The notes below the pieces were generated by a model. The model searched no databases. It was given only the letters and a program-made list of their open reading frames with translations, and was not told the DNA's origin. From Ottelia alismoides (lineage: Eukaryota > Streptophyta > Magnoliopsida > Alismatales > Hydrocharitaceae): a stretch of DNA of 64,000 nucleotides. The stretch is from NCBI GenBank assembly GCA_037367405.1, contig JAZKJV010000086.1:1116001-1180000 (forward strand). Direction: 5' to 3'. The translations under genes were made by a program, and so were the position numbers. Each line of letters opens with the position of its first letter. The first letter of the stretch is position 1. Below, piece by piece: positions 46,038 to 57,924 of this stretch.

Positions 46038-46895
46038 CTAAAGAAGGGGAATGTGCTGCAAAGCCTCCTGAAGAGTCAGCTGTATGTGAAATCGATCTAT
46101 CATCTGTTGGCTGAACTCTTCCTGATCTCTCTTTTTTGGATTTTCTTTTTTCTTCCCCTTCCCCATATGAAGGGCTCTAGGGAAGGGGATCACAGGGTCC
46201 TTCTCAGATGAAGGACTAGGAAAGGGTCTAGGCGGTTCGACGACCGGATCCACACAAACATCATGCACCATAGTGGGACCAGAAGAAAATAAACCCCTTC
46301 CTTTATTCACAGAAATGTTCCGAGATACAGGTGCAGAAGAAGGAAAAACTACATGTCTCTCAGAAGTATGGGTGGCCTCAGTACCACCATCGGCTGGATC
46401 AGCTGGAAGACTCGCGGCCTCAGTACCGCGCTCTGGCTCGGCATAGTGGATGGCCTCAGTACCCTTTCCTCGAACTGGTGAAACGGCGGCCTCAGCACCG
46501 TTGGTGGAATCAACATCCTTGGTGGCATCAGTACCACCATCATCATATCTAGCGGCCTCAGTACCGCTCTCCTCCTCCTCGTCGGGCGTTCTGGGTGGAT
46601 CCTCGTGATGTGGCTCAGACGAGGCGCCGCCTGCTGGTACCCTACCGCTCCTAAGTGTGATAAAATCAGTATCAAACAGATATCCAGTCGTATCACCAAA
46701 TGCATCACTAGGAGTGGTATACTCAGTACAAGCTACCTGCTCAGATTTCCGCTTCAGGCTGTTGGGGTTCGGCTCAATCTGGGCAGGGATGGCGGCCTTC
46801 CCTCTCACAATGTCCCGCATCTCCTGGAGGAACTCGTCCGTCTCCCGTCGAAAAGTAGCCTGCTGATCTGTGAGAAGGCGGGCTATGTCATCCAA
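46038..46895 (-). pseudogene. Gag-Pol linker with GTEA/GTDA repeats, Athila-like element
   Basis: About 285 residues, in the same frame as protease and shifted relative to gag (frameshift near 46,905). The N-terminal coil (LLTDQQATFRRETDEFLQEM) is followed by TLRSGR. About six imperfect repeats then centre on G-T/A-E/D-A (for example GTEAARYDDGGTDA, GTEAASLPADPADG), encoded by 46,371-46,565. The C-terminal part is basic (GKGKKKENPKKRDQ) with QMIDRFHIQLTLQEALQHIP, as upstream of protease in Athila proteins. It ends at a TAG at 46,038. No enzymatic role is known to me. Confidence 0.8.
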
Positions 46896-46905
46896 GACAG
46901 GGTTC

Positions 46906-48939
46906 TCATGGGAACCCGATGGGTAGCCTCTCTGGTAGTGAGGCTGCTGGATCTACTGCTGTGGCTGAGAGGGGGTATGGGTGATGTTGCTGCTGCTGCT
47001 GGTGAGGTTGCTCACGCCTCCACGACTGTCCCTGCTGATAGGGACGAGGACCATAGGACGATTGCTGCTGCTGTGGTGGTGGGTACACTGGGGGCTGCTG
47101 CTGGGGCTGGTGCTCTCTCTGATGGCTGTATTGGCCACCCTGTCCTGACGGCTGCTGCTGGGGCTGGGTACCTCCGGTCCCCCATCGGAATTCGAGATGG
47201 TCTCGTCGGATACTAGGCTGAGGGCGGTCATACCAAATCCCGTTGACATCCATCAACGGCTCTGCATCATACTGGGGTGGCGGGAGCACTGCCAGAGGCT
47301 GATCCGGCTGGTATACCACCATCTGCAAGTCTAGAGATTGTGGTGACTGGTATGTGGGCTACGGCTGCTGGTACGGCTCTGCCTGTACAAGGTGAACCTG
47401 TCTAGGTTGCTGGTGTGAGCTGGAGCGCTGGGACGAGCTGCTGCTGCTGCCGGAGTCGCCTCATGACTGAAGACGGGGCTGGGAAGCCGTCTATGCCTCC
47501 TGAAGACACATGAGCTGGGTCTTCATGTCGCTCAGAGTCTGTACCATCTGCTCCATCTGAGTGATGCCCTGGCACTGCTTCTTCTCAATCAGCTCCATCC
47601 GATCCAACTTCTCGCTAATGATGCCCATGTCCGCAGCTGAGGACTCTGCCTGTGCTGCTGCTAGTGCGGACAAACTGGAAGGACCGGCGTTGACCCGTGC
47701 TATCCTCTGGTACTGCACGGGTCCTGACTGCTGGGGTCTGCCCTGAGTGTACAACCGGGTCTGGGACATCACCATGTAGTTTTTGACCATCTCCTCGTAG
47801 ATGGCCCAGACCTGGTCGTGATCCTTGGCGAAATAGGACCCGCCACAAGAAGCGTTCACCAAGCCCTGAAGCTCTGGTGTTAGCCCACTGAAAAAGCTCT
47901 GCATAAGATTCGGCTTGGAAATATCGTGGTGCGGGCATCTTTCAGTCAGCTCTCTGATCCTCTCCCATGCCTCGTGGAACTGCTCATTGGGGAGCATGGA
48001 GAAGTTGCCGATCAGGGCTCTAGCGGCATTCGTCTGCCCGAGTGGATAGTACTTGTGCAAGTACTCGGCGCGGAGCTGCCCCCAAGTATATACAAACTTC
48101 CCCAGATGCTTCAGCCAGGTGGCTGCTCTGTCTGCCAAGGAAAAGGGGAAGGCAATCATCCGTATGGTGTCCTGGTCCACCTGACGATCGTGGACAGTAC
48201 TGCAAATCATCTCAAACTCCTGTAGGTGGAGTTGAGGCTCCTCAGTGGCCAACCCATGAAACCGGGGTAGGAGCTGCAAAGTATTCGGGGGGAACTTGAA
48301 GTCCCCCACGATGGCTGGTAGCACCACCCAACGGTGCGTCAAAGTCGATCCGGGATTGTGGTTCTCCCGCATCGGTCTCGGTGGTCCTTCTCCTCCTACT
48401 GCGGCTGCTGCTGCCGCGGCTGCGGCTGCTGCGGCGGCTGCCGCATCGTCGGGTCCTCCTCTGCGGTTCTCGCGGTCGGCTCTCATCTGCTCTAGCTCTC
48501 TCATCATCTCGATCATAAACGCTCCTTGATCCCTCAACTGCTGCTGAACTGAATCAAGTGAGGCGATCAGGGTAGAGTTGATCGCACCCTGGTCCAAGAC
48601 AAATGTCTAATCTCCTCGTGGACCTCCAGTGCGGTCATATGAACTGCCGGTCATAGTCTCTGAAAAGTCAAAATAACCAAACTCAGGTGTCGATAAATCA
48701 TCTGTCTGTCTCTCCTCTGGCACAGGTATCTCGGTATCAGGAGAAGAAGGGTGGTCGAGGGGGAACAGGGCGAAGTCATACTTGGGTTCGTAGAGCGGGT
48801 CTGAGCTCCCACGAACCGACCTAGATGAATGGGCTGGAGTGCTAAAAAGCGGTGCAGCCAGAGGCTGCCTAAGAGACCTCCTGCCCATCATCGTGATCTG
48901 GCGAGTAAGGCGGATGAGATCTGGAAAAACTATGATCAC
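46906..48939 (-). pseudogene. Gag, Athila-like element
   Basis: One minus-strand frame, interrupted by TAG (48,607-48,609), TAG (47,491-47,493), TGA (47,461-47,463) and TAG (47,359-47,361). The N-terminal part has RRSLRQPLAAPLF. The central piece (47,491-48,597) has a coiled segment, a long Ala run (GCN repeats near 48,400-48,440), and the retrotransposon gag core (PRFHGLATEEPQLHLQEFE, ATWLKHLGKFVYTWGQL, FFSGLTPELQ). The C-terminal piece (46,906-47,328) is Gln/Pro-rich. Gag builds the particle. The start codon is uncertain; an ATG at about 48,890 is plausible. Confidence 0.88.
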
Positions 48940-50243
48940 AAGAAAACCCCCAATTCACCAACGCAACGCAAGCTGAAGACCGTAAAGTTTCAGTCAATTT
49001 ATCTTGTCAATTTTATTTTGGTGAACAATCAAAATATCAGAGCGATTACGTGACCTGTTGGGATATCCGATACTTCTCCCAACCGACTGTCCCGCACAGA
49101 AGAGTCGGTAATCAGTCGAGAATAGTACCAGAGGGCTCTACCTAGTGTACGGGTCACTCTCTCGCACAATCAAACCAAACAATGAGGGGGTTGCTCTCCC
49201 CAAGACAGATTTTTAGGTTAAGTGTCTTTTAGGATCAATAGCTTAAACAGTCCCAATTTTATTGTTTCTCTTTTTAGATCTTTTTTCAATAAAAGCAAAA
49301 GGCCTAACGAATTTTTCGGTTCTCCTGGTTATTAAGTCCAAAACAGGGGGAGAAGACGAAAAAGCCGATGCGCGATAAAATCAATGATGCATGCAAAGAT
49401 AGAAATGCGTACCTGTCTCCAGCACTCTACATGCAATATGATCCGCGCAGAATTGAAAGACAGAAAATAAACTACCTATATGGTGCAGCGGGAAAAACCG
49501 AGTCCTAAGAAGACAACTTCTACTCGAAAGAGCCGTCTAGCTGGTCACCAACCTACGATCCAGAGAGTTCGATCTAGACCCACCCCTCCTCTTCTCGACA
49601 GGTCGAGTTCAGAAGTAGCGCTTGACGGGGCAGGCTCGCGGCGCGTAGGCTCGAAGGTGGTGAATCAGCTATTTTTATTAACTTTTTATTAGTAGGTCCA
49701 ATTAACGATCTATAGGTACAAGCAATCTATTAGGTGTGTGGATCCTACTGAGTACGTCACAGTCAACCAGAAAGTCCTAAAGCTAGGGGCTCGAGAAAAA
49801 CCGCGTAAAACCGTAAAAGGCAGCGAAAAATCAAAAATCCGCGAAAAAGCCGCGAAAAATCTAAGCTAGATAAAGGGTCCCCCGAGCACACCGATGCTCG
49901 GCGAAATAGACCCAAAAGTCCAAGTCTCTGTCTAAGTGTACCTGTATTATTACAATAATTCAAATAAGCAGGAAATAATCCTAAACTATTCCTCTCTCAC
50001 TCAGCTACTCTCTCACTCTCTTCTACGGCTCCGTGCAGAAGGGAGCCGCCTCCGAATCCCGCAGTTGCGCCGGCTCCTCGAAAGTCGCCTCCTCGGTCCT
50101 CGGGCCCCTTGTAAGAAAGTAAACAAAAGCGATCAGACCAAATTATTATATAGACAGTATCAGAAAAAATATATCTACAAAAATTTATACAGAAAACCGC
50201 GAAAAAGAAAACCGCGAAAAACAAATCGACTACTAAGCTGTGC
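48940..50243 (-). other. Leader of the Athila-like element
   Basis: About 1.3 kb of non-coding sequence between PBS and gag. Several blocks recur in the same order in the LARD-like leader: CTCGACAGGTCGAG-region text at 49,565-49,640 against 58,545-58,620; ACCTATAG region at 49,700-49,745 against 58,450-58,490; and CAATGAGGGGGTTGCTCTCC at about 49,180 against 58,978. These may include packaging signals, which is inferred from position only. Confidence 0.75.
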
Positions 50244-50261
50244 TCCCCGGCAACGGCGCCA
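50244..50261 (-). promoter_or_regulatory. Primer-binding site, tRNA-Asp type
   Basis: On the minus strand TGGCGCCGTTGCCGGGGA starts three bases after the LTR end TCATCA. It is complementary to the 3' end of tRNA-Asp, the PBS usual in Athila elements. Confidence 0.93.
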
Positions 50262-50264
50262 TTC

Positions 50265-52263
50265 TGATGACCACAAAAACTTTCCAAGCAACTAGGGTAG
50301 AGAAATATAAACAAAGGTCGTTGCGACCATAGTCGCTCGAGAAGTCCGGATCAACAAGAAATGAAGTTCAGACCACCAAAATCAGATAAAATCAAATAAA
50401 CACAATAGCGGTCCTAGCTATTAGATTAGCCTGGTATAGCGACCAGGTTCGGACTCAGGGAGCACGTGATGGTCTTGCGGCCTACGAAGTAGTCTAAAGA
50501 ATGAATAAAATAAAAGACAAGTGTTTTTGATGGATTTTAAATTTTTATGAATTTTTTTCGATTTTTAATTAATAAGGAAAAGAAGAAAACAAGTGAATAA
50601 GCCAAATACAAACAATTATTAAAACACTCAAAACGCAACCAAAAATTCAGATAAAAATGTTTTTAGGTTTTTTATGTTTTTTTACTGTTTTTAGGTAATT
50701 TTTGGTATTTTTTATTTTTATTTAGTTTTCTATAAATAAAACAATGCAAGAAAACAACAACAATGTCCAGCCGAGCTTGAGGGACATAGATAAAATATCT
50801 AAAAGTCCCTAAAATGCTTGGAGGTAATTTTCGTGTAAAGAATACGAAACAAGGAAAATCTAGGCACTGAATTTATTGGTTTTGGATTTTTAAATTATTT
50901 ATTATAATTTTTATAGTGTTTTTATTGTTTTTTAATTTTTATGAGTTTTATATAATGACAAATGACCAAAATTGGTCAGAAAATCAAAAAGACAAAATAC
51001 ACAGTAGCTAAATTTTTTGTAATTTTTAGATGAGGTTTAATATTTTTTGTGATTTTTCAAGTCAGACAGTAAAGAAAAAGGTTGTTTGTGATTTTTTAAA
51101 AATAGCAACTAAACGCAAAAATATCTCCAAAAATTCTAGAGAATTTTACAACATGGCAGGAGCCATGTGTCCAATTTTCATTGAATTTGGAGTGAGTTTG
51201 ATATTTTATTCAAAATCAAAACCTCGGTACAGTGTACAGGGTTCTGTACGTAAATACCAGAAGCTCTAGGGGGTCCGGTGCAAAAATCCCAAGAAGTCAC
51301 GCGTGAGGCGCGTGTCTGGGGCACACAGGGACCTAATTGCAATAAAAGTAAAGTTCTCGGACTAATTGGTAACAGGTACCAAAAGTCTGAGGGCTTTACT
51401 GTAAAATACCCAAAAATATACGCACATGCATAAATAAACCACGCACAGGGGTATATATGCAATTATCTAAAAGTTTTCATTCATTCATGAACATCCCAGA
51501 ACTACAAGGCTATCAATGCAAATATCCCAGACAAACACGTGTCAATGCACGTGACACACTACAGGCAGGGGTATACATGCAAATAGCAGAAAAGATAAGG
51601 TCCAACATGCAATTTACCTAATGCAAATAAAATACGAAAAATATTTACAGGACTAAAACTAAACTACTCAGAAACTAAGGGCCTAAGGGAATATTTACCC
51701 TTTATTAAATAGGCCGTCGGATGGGCGCCACGTGTGCGGATCGACGGCTGAAAAAGGGGTGACGCTCAACGCTAGGGTACTCGTCCTGATAGAACGGCGG
51801 TGGCCTCACCACGTGTGAAATCTGACGACTGGGGTGAAGCGTGGGAAAGCCTCGCTGATCGGACGGTGCGGATCGCTCCTCCAAGGATCTGACGCTGCTG
51901 GTGGCTCCTCAAATGAACGACTGAGATGCAAACTGGAGGTCGAAGGGGATCCGACGGTATCTGGAGGTCGAGGAAGAACTGATGGCCGGCGTCCTTCGCC
52001 GGCCCGCTGCGCGCGCTCCCGGCCTCCTCGCGGGACCTTGAAGATCAGAGATGAATCGTCGTGGCCTTCCGCGTCCAATGGTGCCCTCCGATGGCTCGAC
52101 GGAGCTCCGAGGAGCTCAGGCGAGGCCGGCGGAGACCAAGCTGCTGCTCTAGATGGTCCAAGCCCTCAGATGGGCTCGGATGTACCTGCAAAGCACACGA
52201 GCAGACTCGCGGGTCAAGGGCAAAGTGCCTCGACCCTGTGAGAGGAGGTGACGGTGATTGGTA
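50265..52263 (-). repeat. 5' LTR of the Athila-like element (truncated by nested LTR)
   Basis: Shares TGATGACCACAAAAACTT ends and most sequence with the 3' LTR at 36,574, with scattered substitutions. It keeps the block that the 3' LTR lost, so it shows the ancestral LTR layout. At 52,263 another LTR begins (TGAGACGACC); TGGTA at 52,259-52,263 is the candidate target flank. The distal part is outside the window. Confidence 0.9.
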
Positions 52264-54436
52264 TGAGACGACCTGAAGGCTAGGGTATAGGTGCTAAATT
52301 GGTCGTTGCGACCCAAGAGATCAAGTGAGCTCGATCGAGAAAAATGAACCACTAATAATAGATAAAATCGTTCAAAACACGAAAGCGGTCATGCTATTAG
52401 ATTAACCTGGTATAGCGACCAGGGTCGAACTCAAGGAGCACGGGTTGGCCTCTCGGCCTACGAAGTAGTCAAAGAGAGATAAAATAACATAAAAGAAATG
52501 TTTTTGGTGGTTTTTGAATATTTTATATTTTTTTTGGATTTTTAATGAATTAAGAAAATAAGAAAAGTAAAGAAACACACACTTCAACAATTTATTAAAA
52601 GCAATAAAAATCAGCCAAAAATTCAAACAAAAATATTTTTATGTGTTTTATGATTTTTAGTGTTTTTGGTGAATTTTTGAGAATTTTCTGATGTTTATTT
52701 AATTTTCTAAAAATCAAAAGGTGACTAAAACAACAGGTACTGTCCAGCCGAGCTAAAAGGGCCTAGATAAAATATCTAAAGGCCCCAAATTAGCTGGGAG
52801 GTACTTTTCCTATGAAGAAAAGAAAATAAGGAAAATTTAGGCACCTATTTTATTGTTTTTGGATTTTTAATTGATTTACTGGAATTTTTATAAGATTTTG
52901 AATGTTTTTCAATTTTTAGTGGTTTTCAGTAATGAAAAATAGCCAAAATTGGGTAGAAAATCAAACACAACAAAATAGACAGTAGACAATTTTTTTTTGT
53001 AATTTTTGGACACTATTTAATATTTTTTTGTGATTTTTAAAGTTAGACAGTGAAGAAAATAGAGGTTTTTGAATTTTTAAAAATATCAAATGAAAACAAA
53101 AATGTCCTCAAAAATCCTCGAAAATTTTACACCATGGCAGGAGCCATGTATCCAATTTTCGTTGGATTTGGAGGTAATTTGCTATTTTATTCAAAAATAA
53201 AGAGAGGGCACAGTGCACAGGGACCAAAGTGCAAATACCCAAAAGTCTGGGGGGTCTGGTGCAATTAACCTAGGAAGTCACGCGCGTCGCACGTGCCTGA
53301 GGCACTCAGGGACCCAAATGTAATAGAAATAAGTTCCAAGGGCTTATTGGTAATAGGTACTAAAAGTCCAGGGGCTTATCTGCAAAATACCCAAAAATAA
53401 ACGCACATGCTCAAAAGTTTCACGCACAGGGGTATAAGTGCAAATAAACAAAAACTTTCATTCAACTGATAACATCCAGAACTACAAGGGCATGAAATGC
53501 AAATAAGCCGAAAAGCACGTGTCGATGCACGTGTCAGACCATACACAGGGGCATAAATGCAAACTAAGTAGAGTACGTGGTCCTCTATGCAATAATCCCA
53601 AAACTAAACAACTGGATTAACTAATTACAGGGCTAACTACGAAACGCAATAAACAGAAGGGCCTAAGGGTAATTTACCCTTTATTAATAGAGCGGCTGGA
53701 TGGCGGGCACGTGGATCATCTGACGGCTGGGAATAGCGGGCGCACCACTGCTGGGCTCCTCTTGCGAATCCGACGGTGAAGGTCAAGCCACGTGGTGCTA
53801 TCGGACGGTGTAGGGCGCAGGTGGCTAACCCTCAAGCATCGGACGGTTCAGATCTCTCCTGCTCAGATCGAACGGGTACTGCTGCTCCTGAACGGACGGC
53901 CCAGATGGACCTGGAGCGAGCGGGATGATCGGACGGCGTCTGGAGGTCGAGGAAGAACAGGTGGCCGGCGAACTTCGTCGGCCCAGTGCGCTCGCTCCGA
54001 GCCTCCCCTGCTGCGCCTGAGGATCGGAGAAGCTCCGGCGTGACGATGCGCAGCTGATGGTATCCTCCGATGACCCAGCTGAGCTCTGTAGAGCCCCGGC
54101 GAGGTCGGCGGAGGCGGAGCTCCTGGCTCGATATCGAAAGGCCTCAGATTGCCTTCCTTCAACCTGCAAAACAACCCAGGAGACTCGCGGGTCGAGGGCA
54201 AACTGCCTCGACCCGGTTAGGCGAGGTGACGATGAACGGTGGGTCGAAATGGCGAGCTCCGGCGAAGGGGGTAGACGGAGGAGCTCAAATCCCAGCTCCT
54301 GTGCGAGCTAGGTTGGATGGGGATACGGAGAAGGTGCGCGGGAAGATGGCGAGGGCTATGGCGATGCCCGATGATCGAATGGTGGTCGGCAGCGATGGGA
54401 ATCGACGATGGACGGCGGCGGAACGATTTGGGGGTA
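52264..54436 (-). mobile_element. Nested Athila-type LTR fragment, minus orientation
   Basis: Starts TGAGACGACC and follows the layout of the LTR at 50,265: GGTCGTTGCGACCC, the hairpin CCTGGTATAGCGACCAGG at 52,406-52,423, TACGAAGTAGTC, A+T tract, then a G+C-rich zone from 53,700. It is a different copy, diverged from the flanking LTR. It is cut at 54,436 by the LARD-like element, so it cannot be told whether it is a solo LTR or part of a full element. Frames at 53,790-54,480 have no domains. Confidence 0.85.
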
Positions 54437-57400
54437 TGATGAATCTCCATTTCATCACCTTTATTCTATCATTTTGGCCTTAAAAACCCCAGCAAATGCA
54501 TGTAAATAGCATTAATTTGTATAAAATAGCATTCATTATTTATTGTATTTACTGTACATAGAATAAGGTTTTTAATGCCAAAATTATAGAATAAAGAGAA
54601 GAAAAGAAAAAAGGAATAAAATATTGCAAATATTTTATGACCCTAACCCCGAGACCAAGGCCAGCATGGACTTGGTCGACAAGGAATAAAGTAGGGGGAG
54701 ATAAGGGCCAATAATACAATAAATACCTCATTTATTCATCCATTCATTTATGCATTTTTTGGCACCTATTTTGTACATAAATTTTTATTCATCAAATAAA
54801 GAAACTTTGTTCATAAAAGTTGTAGATAATAATATAAATAAAAATACAAAATTGAGTTTGTGTAAAAATAATACACAGTGTACATTTTATACACATAATA
54901 AAAAGCAAAAATCTCAACTTCACAGACCAATATCTTGCAAATAAAAACTCCAAATCTCCCAAACTCACCTTTAATTGTATATAGCATTCATAAACTATTT
55001 TATAAAATTGGTTTCATAATTTTTGGAGTCCATCTGTGGAAGTTAGGTTTTTGGCCCTTCTTGTACACAATGCTTGATTAAAATATTCATTTTATTCAAT
55101 ATTCATTATTTCTATAAATTCATATTTTTAGAATCTTGTAAATAACGTCTATAATACAGGTACATAATAAAAGTAAAATAAAATCAAAAAGAATTTGTAA
55201 AATAAAAATAAGTCTATAAAACACATAGACAAAACACCTATGTTACCTAATGTATATAAATAAAAAGGGATTTTATTCTTTCATTCTTTATTCATCTATA
55301 TTTTTATAATAATGTATATATTATATATACCATATTAAAAATACAAATCTATAATAAAAACAAATAAAATTCGTTAAATAAATAAAGAATATATAATATA
55401 TAGGTAAAGTACCTATAAGTATACGTACATATACATAGACCTATTTATTTAAATATATAAATAAACTCATAAAAATCAAATAAAAATATATTTATACTCA
55501 CAAAAATAAATCATAAATTTATAAAATAAGAAAATAAAATAAAATAAACAAAATAAAAATAAATGTATATAAATATACTTATAAATACTATATTTTAATA
55601 AAACCGTAATAAAATGATTCCAAAAAAATAAATAAAAATCATAAATAAATACTACATTAATTTATGAACATTTTTTATTTTATAAGAAAATTCTAATTAA
55701 TTCATTTAATACGTTAAATAAATAGGTCAATTTCTGATTGACGTGGACCAATCAGGTTCTGGCGTTTGTTGACCGGTCGGTCAACTGCGCCCCCAGGCGC
55801 CTGAGTTGATGCGAACTGTCTTTTCCCCTCTTTTCTGGCCTTTTTCCCGCATGGCTCAGTGATCAATCGCCCACAGTCATTTCATGAGATTTGTTCTCCT
55901 TTCATCCGTGATTCTCGCCGTCCACTTAGATCCCTTGTACATAGCCCCGATTCCTTAATAATCGCCGGTCAATGGGGGTCCCTTGGACTGTATATAAATA
56001 ACTCCTCCCACTTCCTTGGCCGAATTTGGCCATTTTCATCCCCTTCTTTGAGCTTGAATGAGCTCCTGGCAGAGCCCTCGTGACAGGAGGCGCTTCCCAG
56101 CACCTCGATTCGCCCAAGGAGGTGGGAAATTTTGTCGCGGTGGTGCTCCGGCGACCACCCTGCTCCCTGGCGGCCCCCAGGTATAAGAGCTGCGCTTTTA
56201 CTTACTTTAGTTAGGATTTTATTTCAGCATTTCATTTCTGCCATTAGATTAGTCAGTAGCACTTAGTTGTAGCTTAGTTTAGGCGATTCGAAGTTCGCCG
56301 GAGCTCCGCTCCGGCGACTTCTCCACTGTGACCCCGATGTTCACCGACCACCCTTCCACTGCCATTTCATTCCCCTACGCCTTCTCCATGTCCTAGCCAC
56401 CTTGTCCAACCGGATTCGCTTCTGAATCCGCGAATCGAAGCTCCCCCACCACCCTTCGCCGGAGCTTCTTCGCCCACCTTCATCCCTGTGCTGTCAGCTT
56501 CAAACCCCGGGTCGAGGGTGACGCCCTCGAGCCCCTCTATCTTTCTGTGCAGGTTAGGTGCGTTGAGAAGCACCAGGAGACGATTCCCAAGCCGGCGGAG
56601 GTACCTGGAGCCCCTCTTCTTCACTGAGCTCGTGGCGGCGCTCCAGGGTATCTCCGACCGATCCAAGACCTCCAGCATGAAGAAGACCCTGCCAGGAAGC
56701 TTTGTGGACCTTCAGGAGCGGCGAAGACCGGCGGGAGAGCGAGATCCGAGCGGAGGAAGCTCGCCCAGGCGAGCGTTCGTCCCTGTTCTTCCACGCGTGC
56801 TCCCCGACGTCAGATGAAGAACGAAGGTCCAGATGGAAGGAGAACCGTCCGATGTAGCGAGGCCACGACCGTCGGATCTCCCATGAGATCTAATCCTAGC
56901 GCTTCATCGGCGAAGCGGTATCGGCCGCACGTGGAGGCGCCACGTGTCAAGTGAACGAAGATCAGCCGTCGGATCAAGCGCCTCTTTTGGGGGTAAATTG
57001 CAAAACCTCTCCCCCGCCTTTTTGTATTTAATTTTTAATCTTGTAAAATATATAGCACGTTGTAAATAAAATGTAAATTTTGCAGATAGGACCCTGACTT
57101 AATTAGAATTACATTTAGGTCCTTCCGCGCCTCACGTGCAGTCCCACGTGAGGCGCGTGAAATTTTGCATGTATACCCTGGCGATTTTTGGATATTGTAA
57201 TATAGTTCTAAAAATTAAAATAAATGTTTATTTCTGTTGTATTTTTGCACTGTTGCCCCTGTGACTTATTTAATTTGCAAAAATACCCCTGCCAGGCTGA
57301 TTTATTTTTGTGTCTTTTATCTATTTATTAAAAACACCTATCAGGCTTCTAAAAATTCACGAAAATTAGGATAGATGCTCCATGCCATGCTAGTTCACGC

Positions 57401-57904
57401 CAACATTTTATTTTGCATTTTTTGCATTTTTCCTGATTATTAAAAATGAAATAGGAGCCATTTTTGTACTGTCTAATTGATAAAATACAAAAAAATTAGA
57501 AAATGTTTTTGAAAAATTCCAAAAAAATTGTATACGGTATATTTATTTATATATTGAGTCCAGAAAATGGAAAACCCTAAAAATATGAAAAAGAAAAATT
57601 TTAAAAAAATTATAAAAACCTAAAACCCACTAAAACAATAATTGGACATGATCAATGGATTGAATAATGGATACATCACATACATTCCCTTCGCCTCCCA
57701 GTGTTCGACCTCTACTTGTGCTTACACCTATACACATTTTACATGTAGAGTTATAATAAATTTTAACTCCACATTTTTGATATTCATTGCATATATTTAT
57801 TGTGGGTTAATTGTTGATCGATTCGGGATTCTGTCTGAGGTCAACTAAGCGACTGTCTCTCCGCCTTGTGGAAAGATACGATCTCGGCAGAATCCCGGTC
57901 ATCA
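54437..57904 (+). repeat. 5' LTR of the LARD-like element (3468 bp)
   Basis: Begins TGATGAATCTCCATTTCATCA and ends TCATCA two bases before the PBS. A TATA box TATATAAATA is at 55,991-56,000, giving a U3 of about 1.55 kb. The first 1.2 kb is A+T-rich. 55,740-57,000 is G+C-rich with open frames at 56,367-56,817 on both strands that look like chance frames. 57,000-57,640 resembles the A+T-rich middle of the other Athila-type LTRs in style. Confidence 0.93.
55991..56000 (+). promoter_or_regulatory. TATA box of the LARD-like LTR promoter
   Basis: TATATAAATA followed by a C/T-rich stretch (ACTCCTCCCACTTCCTT). This is the best promoter candidate in the LTR. The transcript start would lie near 56,025. 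Inferred from sequence only. Confidence 0.65.
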
Positions 57905-57906
57905 AA

Positions 57907-57924
57907 TGGCATCGTTGCCGGGGA
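57907..57924 (+). promoter_or_regulatory. Primer-binding site, tRNA-Asp-like
   Basis: TGGCATCGTTGCCGGGGA, two bases after the LTR end. It differs at two positions from the Athila PBS at 50,244-50,261 (GCGCC against GCATC). Confidence 0.88.

Larger units (their letters stand above)
36574..52263 (-). mobile_element. Ty3/gypsy Athila-like element, full domain set, minus strand
   Basis: The element has a 3' LTR (36,574-39,982), polypurine tract, a 2.1-kb 3' non-coding region, integrase, RNase H, RT, protease, gag, a 1.3-kb leader, a tRNA-Asp PBS (50,244-50,261) and a 5' LTR (50,265 on). The order RT, RNase H, integrase is the Ty3/gypsy order; the PBS and long LTRs fit the Athila clade. No envelope-like frame follows integrase. 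The 5' LTR is cut at 52,263 by another LTR. GATCC (36,569-36,573) is the left target flank. gag-pol is disabled by nonsense codons and one frameshift. Confidence 0.93.

Noticed and set aside
48400..48529. Plus-strand frame with a long Ala run
   Set aside because: It is the antisense of the Ala tract in Athila Gag; GCN repeats read as Ala in both directions.
53792..54483. Overlapping frames of up to 137 residues
   Set aside because: They are within a truncated LTR, on both strands, low in complexity, and without a recognisable family.
56367..56817. Frames of 103 and 109 residues on opposite strands
   Set aside because: They lie downstream of the LARD LTR TATA box but have no domain, and they overlap almost completely on the two strands.
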